From NCBI GenBank assembly GCA_036897095.1, contig JAYMSP010000484.1, positions 1 to 49,780 of the forward strand: 49,780 nt of DNA. Direction: 5' to 3'. This DNA is from Plantago elongata (taxonomy: Eukaryota > Streptophyta > Magnoliopsida > Lamiales > Plantaginaceae). Below are positions 14,395 to 23,695 of this stretch, piece after piece (the stretch's first letter is position 1; the number at the start of each line of letters is the position of its first letter). A model generated the notes under the pieces. That model ran no database searches, had not been told where the DNA came from, and saw only the letters and a list, made by a program, of their open reading frames with translations. The position numbers and the translations under genes are program-made.

Positions 14395-15130
14395 ACTAGA
14401 GCATGCATTGCATTGCATTGACTCTATTTGTGATAGTAGGTGGGATTTGCAAATTCTCACCACTGGAAATGAAGACTATGTGATAGGCCAAGATGGAGAA
14501 TGGAACTTCAGCCTAATATAAGAAGATCACCTTAATTAGTAGTAGTAGTAGTAGACTAGCAGTATCTTATATTATTCATGTGTAACTAGCTTGCAAGAAT
14601 ATTTATTTCTAATCTATTAAGGTAAATTAAGGTATCTGAAAGTGTACCTACTATTCTATATGAAGGGTTTTTCTCTAGTCAATGTCGTTTTAACTTCTCA
14701 TTTTGTTTCATTTGTTCCATGGATGTTTTACTTTTGCCTCTCATTGGAATAGGGAACATCTTTTCCATGATGCTTACTTTGTTTAAATAAACAAATAGTA
14801 ACATGAGTTTGCATGTAAGGTGTGAGTGTTGAATTCAGTGGGGTCTAAATTTAAAAGGAAATTTTAGGGGGCCAAAGTGAGAAGCAAAATAAGGAAAAAA
14901 ACAAGCAAAAGAAATGATTTTGAGACTCAAACTTACATACTCCAACATAAAGACCAGGTCCACAAATGAAGCACCGCGGACTATTTTGCATATGATATCA
15001 GTTCGATTGCATTTCTATGTTGAAAGCACATAAAAATTTTAAATTTAGATAATTTAATTTTAATTCTGTACCAAATAAACATTTATCATTATACTAATTT
15101 ATCAACTTATTAATCATATCTATTTGATTT

Positions 15131-15245
15131 ATCATACAAGCACTAAGAGGCGGAGAAAAGTCAAGCCAGGTCGAGTGAACCTTCAACCTGATCTACCTCC
15201 GCCAATGTATAAGGGTGATTGAGCGATTGTAATATTGCTTGTATG
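15131..15245. repeat. Short inverted-repeat element
   Basis: TCATACAAGCA at the left end is matched by TGCTTGTATGA at the right end, about 115 bp apart. An internal GGCGGA/TCCGCC pair is also inverted. This suggests a small, decayed MITE. No target duplication was identified. Confidence 0.4.
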
Positions 15246-15358
15246 AGGTATATGAATTAAATCTTAATTAGTTGTACATTTAGAAATTTATGATTGTAAT
15301 GTTGATTGTATGAGGTATATGAATTGAATTTTAATTAGTTGTATATTTGTAAAGTTAT
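15225..15358. repeat. Tandem duplication, period 67 bp, two copies
   Basis: Two adjacent copies begin GATTGTAATATTG and GATTGTAATGTTG (15225 and 15292) and share GTATGAGGTATATGAATT and TTAATTAGTTGTA. They differ at only a few positions, so the duplication is fairly recent. Confidence 0.75.
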
Positions 15359-15758
15359 TAATCTGACGGATGGATTATAATTCTAATTTATAATTCGAGT
15401 ATATTTTTGGTCGCGTAAGTGTGACCAGTAGCATCTGGTGGGGCAAGAAATAGCTGGAAGTTGAACTTTGCATCACGTACAAACAAAACTTGGCTTTGAA
15501 GGCAAGTACCGCATTAGAAGAATAAGGACAACATATATATGGTAGTGATAATTCCATCTCCAATCACAGACCATAAAACTTGAAGCTTTTTCCAAAACTT
15601 GTCTATAATTTCTAGCCAATTAAAAAAAAAAGCTGATCATATTCCTGAAAAAGAAGCAATTGGTCAAGAATAGCTGACAAAAGAAGTGCCTAAAGCATGA
15701 GACACATAACTTTGGCTTATACAATTACAATCACTTGTACAAATACTGTCAATTAGTG

Positions 15759-16500
15759 ATGGATTCCATGAGTGATAAGTATCATAAGCTGCAAATTCTG
15801 GCTGAGAGAACATGGGATTTGCATGGAAGAATCAATCAAACTGGCTTCAGTTTCTGCACCAATTGCTCGAATCACGGCCGCTACTGTGTTGTGGCAAATA
15901 ATACATTGGAAGAGAAGAAGTTGATGTTTGCAATCAAGGATTCTCTCAAAGATGTGCACAATGATCTCATTTTCTTGCAGGTAACTAGCTATTTAAACCT
16001 TGTAGTCTGTTTCTTTTGTGGAGCATTTTCGACTGCCAATCATGTATAAGATTGCGTGCACCTTGCAGAGAGTAAAGTTATCACAAGAAAAAGGTAAGGA
16101 AGAAGCTTTGGCTCGATTGGAAGAAAGCCGGAAGCTTGTAATTGATAAGATGAATCAATTCCCTGAAAATCATAGGAAGCTTGCTGTGCTTCAAGAGCTT
16201 ACCTCTTTTCTTGGAGATGATATAAGTGCATTTTCATGGGTACATAAAAGCAAAGAAGATCAGAAGGTTGATCAGAAGAGTCATGCCAAAGGGATTTCGA
16301 GGTTTCTTGTTCGTACTACCAGATTTGCTATCGAATTTGTTGTGATCTTTGCCAGTATCTATTCAACAGTAAAGTTCTATGATCAGAGCAGGAAGCAGGG
16401 CAACTCAGGTGATCCTAGCGTTTTAACAGGGACGGAGAACGCGAAATACTCACCAGATGATTCAACTGGTGTATTAGATGTGTTACGCGGAATGGGTTAA
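15759..16500 (+). CDS. PDV1: Plastid division protein PDV1-like
   Basis: Two exons, 15759-15980 and 16069-16500, with an 88-bp intron and a phase-0 join, give 217 aa. The N-terminal half is a probable coiled coil (AERTWDLHGRINQTG; later KGKEEALARLEESRKLVIDK). One hydrophobic segment at about residues 160-178 (FAIEFVVIFASIYSTVKFY) is a single transmembrane helix. The tail ends GVLDVLRGMG. PDV1 proteins share this layout: cytosolic coiled coil, one outer-envelope helix, intermembrane-space tail and essential terminal Gly. WDLH near the start and EEALARLEESR match my recollection of Arabidopsis PDV1 (WDLHDKL; AIARLEQSR). PDV1 recruits the dynamin ARC5/DRP5B to the chloroplast division site. This protein is shorter than the Arabidopsis one (about 272 aa), so it may be a diverged or truncated paralogue. 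Confidence 0.78.
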
Positions 16501-16864
16501 ATCGTATAAAATTTCCAAGATTCCCTTTGTTGTACTCGAACATGTAGTCTCTAAACAAGAAGTACTATTGGTTCATCCAAATGAATTGTAAATTTAAACA
16601 ACTCAAGTCTTGTTGTAGATTTTGTTGTTTGCTATGAACTAGACACATAATGTTGATGATTTACAAAAATCTGATACGATTTCATTACAGTAAGCTCAAT
16701 AAGATAGTGGATTGAATGAACAGAGTAGAATTCTTATATCATCTCCATGAACTACAATTGAAAGTTCCTAGTAATACTGAAATACGAGGCTTATATCTGA
16801 AATCAATCATATTCGTCTAGTCCTAGATCTAGATAATTAGTAGGAAATACTGATAATCAGGAAG

Positions 16865-18233
16865 TTACAAATCATTTGTTATATATCCAAACTGCTCAGA
16901 ATAGCTGTAACTGGGCATCAAATTACTGCCGATTTCGTTGTAGTTGATCAACATGGTTTCTTCCATCGGTGTAACTGGGGCTGAAATTACATTTCTCTCT
17001 TCCACTGGTGTAACCAGGCCTGAATTATTTCTTCTTTCAACAACAACTGGTGTATCAGGGCCTTCAATACAAACAGGTTCGGTCAAGATGAGATCATCCA
17101 TGTCGCTGTTCAAGAAGCCTTGCGTATCAAAATCATTGCTACTCTCGGCTAGCACCATTTCTTGCCCTGATGTATAAGGTTCGAAACCTGGAACATCATC
17201 AATTTCTTCGGCACCAACAACAGGTTCAATACCATCTTCCATAGTATTATTTGAGGCGGCTACAACTCTTCTCCCTCTCGCTTCATTATTATTGATCCGA
17301 CACAAAACCCAATCATCTAGCTGACTTGCAACAACACAAAATATTAGTAATTAGTAATACATTAACAGAAAAAAAAAGAAATTAGTCGAGCATGCTTCAA
17401 TTACCCTCATCTTGTTATTGGGATCAGCAGCCAGCCTTGGCCCCTCGGCGGGTTGTCGTGGTACTTTGTACTCATACATGATCCAGTCGGTTTTTTTTCC
17501 TTTGGGAGCTTTCCCTTCATAAAATACCAGGGACTGCTTACTTCCAACAACTTTGCTATTCACATCTTTTATGACTGTATCTGCTCCGGTTGCTTTCCAG
17601 TATCCGTTGCCAGCAGATCGTTTTGGACGTTTTCCGTTCGGGTACTTCTTCTCCCTGGGAGTGAAGAAATACCACCCCTCTCCCATAAGGTATTTCTCAT
17701 GCAGATCTAATCAAGGTAACCAACAAACAACTATTTATATCAATTACTCAAATACAACAAACAAACTAAGTATTCAAGAAGAAAGAACTAAATACTAAAA
17801 ATTAGCATGTCCATAAGGCAGACCATTACGAGAAACCAATGTGCAAACAAGCACCACACAAACACAGTAATCTTCTATCTATGCTTAACTGCTGAATTTC
17901 AATGTATTAAAAAAAATACATCGATACTCTAATTAAATCGTACTGACAACGTATTAAGAAAACGAAAAGAATGGTACATTGCATTAGTATAGCTAAAAGC
18001 GAACAGAACTTACTACACAAGGTCTGGGGATTGAACTTGTAGACATCTACATCAGTTATGAAGTTGATAGGCAAAGGCAGACCCTCGACCTTTTTGTGGA
18101 GATAGTAAACAAGGAGCTCCTGATCAGTCGGTTGGAACCGATAACCAGGAGGAAGATGATGAACCTGAAACCGCGGACGTCGGAAACCGTTTACGTTCAT
18201 ATTCTCCGCCATTAATTGAGAGGTCTCGTACAT
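16865..18233 (-). CDS. NAC-domain transcription factor
   Basis: Three minus-strand exons: 18233-18014, 17706-17405 and 17320-16865. Joined in frame they give 325 aa. The NAC domain lies in the N-terminal half with all five subdomains in order: A ([19 protein letters not shown]), B ([18 protein letters not shown]), C ([20 protein letters not shown], then [14 protein letters not shown]), D ([20 protein letters not shown]) and E (NNKMR then LDDWVLCRI, created by the second splice). The C-terminal part is acidic with repeated TPVEE/TPMEE motifs, a likely activation region. NAC proteins are nuclear dimeric DNA-binding factors. The start could be Met1 or Met8 (MAENMNV). It converges with the PDV1-like gene, and the inverted CRF promoter copy upstream points toward it. 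The NAC subgroup is not resolved. Confidence 0.9.
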
Positions 18234-18491
18234 ATTGTTATGGAGGCGAAGATGTATTAAAGGTAGTAGTTATATAACAGAAACTTTGGCGCATGAAATT
18301 TCGTTAGTTTTGCGCGAGATAGATTTGTAGTTATCTTCTTTTTTTTTTTTTTTTTTTCCTCATCTCTTCTTCAAGGATAATATGTTTAGATTTGCAATTT
18401 ACGCTCACGTTTGCCGATTTAAGTCTGGACCTACAAATTTGAGTCCGATCCTATACTCAATTGGCTCTGCTCCACCCTCTACCCTTCCAAT
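18234..18491. other. NAC upstream region with a long T tract
   Basis: Immediate upstream region of the NAC gene. It contains a T homopolymer of about 23 bases near 18336-18358. No clear TATA box was identified. Confidence 0.35.
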
Positions 18492-18499
18492 GTCCTCTC

Positions 18500-18680
18500 C
18501 AGGGGCGGAATCAGGAGGAGAGTATAAGGGGACGGTCGTCCCAGTTAAAATTTAAAAATAAAAAATATTATATATAATATTTTCGTTAATTTAAAACTAT
18601 GATCTCGCGAATTCTTGAAAAGCCTCCTCCTATATATGTAATTTTGCCCCATTAAAGTTCAATTCCTGGATCCACCTCTG
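18500..18680. mobile_element. hAT-type MITE with perfect 8-bp target-site duplication
   Basis: The 181-bp element begins CAGGGGCGGAATCAGGA and ends TCCTGGATCCACCTCTG, imperfect terminal inverted repeats with CAG..CTG ends. It is flanked on both sides by GTCCTCTC (18492-18499 and 18681-18688), an exact 8-bp duplication diagnostic of hAT superfamily insertion. The interior is AT-rich and non-coding. Confidence 0.93.
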
Positions 18681-18739
18681 GTCCTCTCTCAGTAAATACT
18701 CTTATTCCCATTAGGCCATTACCCTGCTGCTAATTTATC

Positions 18740-19760
18740 TTCTTCCCGTTACCCTGCGCAATTAAATATAACTATATTATCTTTTAACATAAAATCATTT
18801 CAGTTCAATTTAATTCAGTTTAATTTATCTCTGGTTAGTTATAATTTATAATTTATTTCAGTTTCATTCAATTCAATTTAATTCAATAAATTATAGTTAA
18901 AAAGAACAAAATCTAACTATTAGTAATTAATACTTACAATATTCAATTAACATAATTGAACTTTAAACACTATGTAATCATAAAACTAAATAAGAAATAT
19001 GTCAAACTAAAGTTTTATTGCTATATATTCATTTGAAATTTGTTCAAAACTATTATAATGGCTATGTATTGTTTCCCTTTTAAAATTTATTGTTTAATAA
19101 ATTTTATATTCTATATTTGAAAAAATTCAATTACTTTCTATTTAATAATTTATAAACGTCCGAAAACATTCATTTTGAATTAACTTAAACAAGCCTTCTA
19201 AAAATATCTACATATTTAGTATAAAATTTACTTAATCATATTCATATTTATTTCAAGACGAAACATTAGTTATTCAATTGAAACATTATATTTGAAAACG
19301 AGACGATAATAAAATTAATTATATAATTAATCTCATCAACTTATTTTACATTCAATTTATCATTATAAAAGATATACTCCATAAATTAAATAAAATTTTA
19401 TATATAATAAGCCTCAAATTAAGTTATTATTGTTATTGTTTCTCTCTTTAACCTTCGTGTTTGAATTTTATAAAGATCTTGCAAATTTGAGTCATCTCTC
19501 AGTTAGATGATAAAAAGTTAGAATAATGGTTATGAAATATATAAATTTTATATTTATACTAAATATAAGTTTTGAATATACTATGATGTTAATGATTTAA
19601 ATATTAATCCGAGTTAATAAATATTTCTACTCCGCCTCTGAATATAATTACATTTCAGAAATTGTAAATTTTTTTATGAGATACATTGTAATTGCAATGA
19701 GCCAGTTACCATTTTCTGGCCGAAAATAGCTACACTTCTAGTTCATTTTTTCAGTATTAG
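18740..19760. other. AT-rich repeat-like intergenic sequence
   Basis: Very AT-rich. The first part (18780-18900) is another copy of the dispersed TTCAGTTCAATTTAATTC family, here with the complementary words. No gene is seen. Confidence 0.4.
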
Positions 19761-19922
19761 TTATTTTGTTGAAATAAAATGATATTCGTTCAATTTTATT
19801 GACATACGGGGTGTAGAATCCTGAAAAGAACATGTCTTGTTAGTGACAGTTGTGTGAACTAAACTCTTGATAGGCTGTGAAGGAGGTTCTATATTTATGT
19901 TCTCGATTGATTTGATCAACAT
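19761..19922 (-). pseudogene. Truncated, inverted copy of the CRF gene 5' end
   Basis: The ORF starts [13 protein letters not shown] and matches the first 40 codons of the CRF gene with 8 differences in 120 bases by hand alignment, six of them amino-acid changing (M9I, D10N, S14P, P15S, V18I, R34Q). At 19803 similarity ends and the frame runs 13 codons into unrelated sequence before a stop, giving a 53-codon ORF. It lacks the CRF-domain core and the whole AP2 domain, so it cannot be a working CRF. The TATA box, much of the leader and the ATG are retained, so it may still be transcribed. Confidence 0.85.
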
Positions 19923-20405
19923 GAAGAATCAAGAATATGATGAAGTTGAACAAAGAGAATATAGTAAATGTTGGAATATGAATGAGATTTAAGAGAGGAA
20001 TCAAGTAGTAAATGTTCTAGACGTATGGAAGTTGGATCGATGAATTGATTTGATCCCATTATATAGGAATAGGAACGTCGTGTTCTTCAACCGACCATCC
20101 GTATCTCTTAATACGTATCTTCCAATACCAAGTAGTAATGCATTTTACCATTTCTTCATCAACATATACGAAGTAGAATATGTTTACGGATCAATTTCGA
20201 TTTTCTCTTAAAATTGTGTTTGACTTGTTAGTGATGTTTTACCAGTACAGCAGAGCTGAGCTGAGTAGACAATTTCGTTCTTCGAATTAGAATCCAACTT
20301 TATCATTGTAATTATGCCATACAAACAATTCCTTTAGAAGGACAAGAAACATTTTAAAATGTGAAAATACATTTTTTCAAAACATTTGAATGATTCGAAA
20401 GATGT
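19803..20405 (-). repeat. Arm B of the inverted CRF duplication
   Basis: Reverse complement of 12881-13551, including the TATA motif (20059-20065), the leader and 40 codons. Relative to arm A it lacks about 95 bp of leader and has a small insertion near 20071-20088. The arms are about 6.25 kb apart, with the CRF body, the PDV1-like gene and the NAC gene between them. Confidence 0.9.
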
Positions 20406-20543
20406 ATTTCAAATCCTCTTCCACTTGTTAACATTACTCTCGATGTAACATTTAATATTTATCACGCAAACGTATTTGAGATTCATAGCTAAAGAAAAGC
20501 AACAAGTAACAAATAATCAAGTCACCATAACAAAATTGTCTCA

Positions 20544-20798
20544 TTAACTACTCCACAAGAAGGCACCCATGGCAAACTTTCTCTTGTGGTCCAAACCACC
20601 ATTCACATGCAATCCGTACTGTGCCAACAAGCAGTCCAACTTCCACTCCGGCATAGCTTCGTAGTCGGCTCTTGTGTACCTCGGGTAATGCACCGGCATC
20701 TGAAATACACCGCACCTCTGGTCCCTTGCTAGATCTTCGATCCCCTTTCCGCCTTTCAGATGCATCACAGATTCTTGCCTTGTTGCAATGGATCCCAT
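20544..20798 (-). CDS. Small plant protein, DUF7722-like
   Basis: Intronless 84-aa ORF with start ATG at 20798. The conserved-looking part is the C-terminal half: FQMPVHYPRYTRADYEAMPE, then WKLDCLLAQYGL and the end KRKFAMGAFLWSS. I recognise this pattern (HYPRY-x-DYE-x-M-x-EWK ... KR-x-FAMGAFLW) from a family of small plant proteins of unknown function that I believe is called DUF7722; some members are stress- or hypoxia-responsive. No signal peptide or membrane helix is seen. A TATATATA motif lies about 80 bp upstream. Real gene status is likely given the conserved motif and promoter; no function is assigned. Confidence 0.8.
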   Translation of the reverse strand: MGSIATRQESVMHLKGGKGIEDLARDQRCGVFQMPVHYPRYTRADYEAMPEWKLDCLLAQYGLHVNGGLDHKRKFAMGAFLWSS

Positions 20799-20877
20799 TT
20801 TTCACACCCGAAGTAGTTTTTTCAACTTGTACTACAAAGTAATTTGTTTGTTGTAATGGTGCAAGGAAAGTCGAGGC

Positions 20878-20886
20878 TTATATATA
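20878..20886 (-). promoter_or_regulatory. TATA box of the DUF7722-like gene
   Basis: CTATATATAA on the minus strand, about 80 bp before the start codon at 20798, the usual distance for a short plant leader. Confidence 0.6.
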
Positions 20887-22600
20887 GGGTCCAAAATGTC
20901 GATGTGAATTATGGTTTAGAATTTGATGATGATTTTAATGTGGCGACTCTTGAAAAGTTCTCTACGTGTGAATTCATTGGACAGCTGGGTTGAATTAATT
21001 TGCGGACAAATTGTTGGTGTTTCTAATTTTGAGTTTAAATTTGTTTGTTTTATTTTCCAAAATAATAACATTGATTCTTCCATCTTACTGTACATATTAA
21101 TTGTTGTTGGAACTTTGTATCGAATATCACATGATGTGCATGAAAGTTCTACTTTTTGTCTAATTAAAATTCAATGTCTCTTGAAAAACCTTTATTAATT
21201 AGTGTGTTAATTCATCGTATAGGACTCATCGGTTCACACTTAAATTTCAATACAAATATTTATACTAGTATGTTTAGCAGAATGAAATGATTGTTAGAGG
21301 ATTATAGTTTGTATAGGTGTTTCATAAATTAGTTAGATGATAATTTAGTAAATATTTTAAAATATAAAATATCACAATGAATAAACGGTAAGCTTCGAAA
21401 GAGCTACAGTAGAAACTCCTTATAAGAATACTCCATAAAGAAATAAACTCTCTATAATCATAATTTTACGGCCCCAATTCGTGTATAAGCATTTGAAGAA
21501 AAATCTCTATTTAGGAATATACTTTTCATAATAATTTTTTTTTCAGTCCTAACAATATGAGTGTATAGAGTTTTCGCATTTCAAATTGGTTTTGGCTCCT
21601 TGACAGCTAATTAACTTGCATAGCAAGGCTAGTACGGAGACTATGATATCTCACTCGCTTCGTAACGATTTATGAACAATGTTCCCTTTCTTATATTCTC
21701 TTCTTGTCCTACCGAACAAAGTTAAAAATTTACTCAAATATATACTCTGAAGGGCACCTACTCTCAAACTTCACAAAATAATTATGCAGTACATCAAAGT
21801 ACATGATCCATGTATGTATAATCTAACACATCTCTACTTGTCCTAGCACATAACACACCACAAAATTATTAAACGTATGAACGTGAACTAGAATATATAT
21901 ATTAATTTGGTTCTAAATGATTAATCATTGGATATTTCTGAACAACTGTGTCAATACGAATTCTTATCGATGAATTTTCAAAATCAAATATACATTCAGT
22001 TAATATGAATAACGTTTCCTGTCCTTTTAAATTTTAAACATGACTTGAAATTTTCAGATGTTACTCACAAACATAATTAGCTCATTAATTTTTATTTGTC
22101 TTTCTGCCATTTTGTTTTCATATTCAACTTTTCCATCTTAAGTAAAACTTGTGATGGCAAATAATTATTCGTAAATGTAAAAACCGATATAAATGGAACT
22201 AGTGGAGGATAATAGTCCCTAGTGAAAGATGATAATAACTTGAAAACCACGGAAATAAATGTGAAAAGGTTGCCTTTGATTTTGAAGACTCCAATCCAAC
22301 CATAAATACATAAATCACCCTATTTTCGTCAACACCATTGATAGTCATCGATTGACCTTCATTTTGTTTAACCAGAATCACAATATACAGTAACAAGTAG
22401 CAGCACAAGAACCAAAAAGATCAAACTTTTGCCCAATAGAAAACAACCATCTATACCTAAAACAATCGCTCACCGACGATCACTTCTCTCCTTCCTTCAA
22501 TCGATCACAAGGTAGTTTCAATTTCAACGAATTCGATAATTTTTCTTCTTTTTGATTGATCGATTGATTTGATTCGATAGTTTTTCTCCAGAAAGTGATC
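20887..22600. other. AT-rich intergenic region
   Basis: About 1.7 kb without a supported gene. Short ORFs (such as one at 20923-21198) look like chance: no domain and low-complexity composition. A purine/pyrimidine-rich leader-like stretch at 22440-22600 precedes the next gene. Confidence 0.45.
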
Positions 22601-23066
22601 ATGGAGCCAGAAATGAAGCTTCAAGAAGAAACTAAGACGATCGATCGACGAGAGGAAGAAGAAGAAGGAAGAATTACAGATGAAGAGAACAAGGACGAAA
22701 TCGAAAATTCTACAGAATCCGATTATGATCCGGCACTAGCTGGGATCAACCTTTTTATGATCCTTTCTTGCCTCTCTTTGTCTGCTGAAGAACGTCAACA
22801 TGTAGAGGAGGAGATTGTGGAGCAGGAAAACACTCACTCGGATAAAAGGGGGAAAAATGTCTCGTCGAGATCGGATTTTCTGATTCGGAGGCGGGAAGTG
22901 AACGAGCTTCGAGCTGCCGAGAGGCAGACTGCTAAGGTTCATACCAAGATACGTGACTGCAGGTGTGTACGAACTTGTAGTGAGGCGTTGAATTTATTCA
23001 TCTATGTATCGTGTTTTACTTTAAAAGTGACATGTTTTCATTTCCAGACACAGCAGAAGATTGTGA
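22601..23066 (+). CDS. Unrecognised small acidic protein, two exons
   Basis: Proposed exons 22601-22962 and 23048-23066, with a GT-AG intron of 85 bp, give 126 aa. Without splicing the frame runs to 23074. The N-terminus is highly acidic (REEEEEGRITDEENKDEIEN), the centre has a short hydrophobic stretch (LAGINLFMILSCLSLS), followed by another acidic run (HVEEEIVEQE), and the C-terminus is basic (FLIRRREVNELRAAERQTAK). The charge pattern and leader support a gene, but I do not recognise the family. It may be nuclear. It could also be a decayed fragment, because exon 2 adds only a few residues. Confidence 0.5.
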
Positions 23067-23695
23067 TGAATTGAGAAGATTGTTCAAAGAGAATTGGCTA
23101 TTATGAGTTCGGTTCCGAATGAATGAAGCTGATGGATTGATTCACCATATGAGCTATGGTGCTCTATGTAAAAATTACTGCAATAGAGTAGTACTAGTAT
23201 AGATATGGAATCAGAATAATAGCAGAAGTATTTCTAGTATTCTGCAGCTTGCAACTATGTTTGCAAATTTCCAACCAGATGGTTACATGTAGTCATGTAC
23301 ATACATATATGCATGTCATCTATTTTAGTATTCTCTAGGGCAAAAAGGAATAAAATCAAAGGTTGCGACAATGGAAAACAATAATATGATGCCGAAAAAT
23401 CAGGCAAGATCCATCCAGAAACGCTACAGGAATATAAATGTTAAAGCTCGTGACTTAACAAGCGACTTAAATATGTCTATTATTGCATTGCTACTTATTG
23501 CTACGATGCATCTATCACTCACAACAATACACAGCAAAATAGTGCTCCATATGAAGTTATTAACACATGTTAGGGTCTGTGAATGGCTGGTGTGTGCAAG
23601 AGTGGGCAATATACTGTGTGACCGAGTATTTCTCCACTTCTTGACTACAAAAATCACACTGAAAGAACGAGCAACACCCCACTGCATGCTCCTTA

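Larger units (their letters stand above)
14395..15758. other. Intergenic region, CRF to PDV1-like gene
   Basis: Includes the CRF 3' UTR with a short AGT microsatellite near 14540. A short inverted-repeat structure (15131-15245) and a 67-bp tandem duplication (15225-15358) are listed separately. No gene is seen. Confidence 0.5.

Noticed and set aside
20548..20805. Alternative 85-codon frame at the DUF7722-like gene
   Set aside because: It is a shifted frame of the same region; only the 20544-20798 frame has the conserved HYPRY...FAMGAFLW motif.
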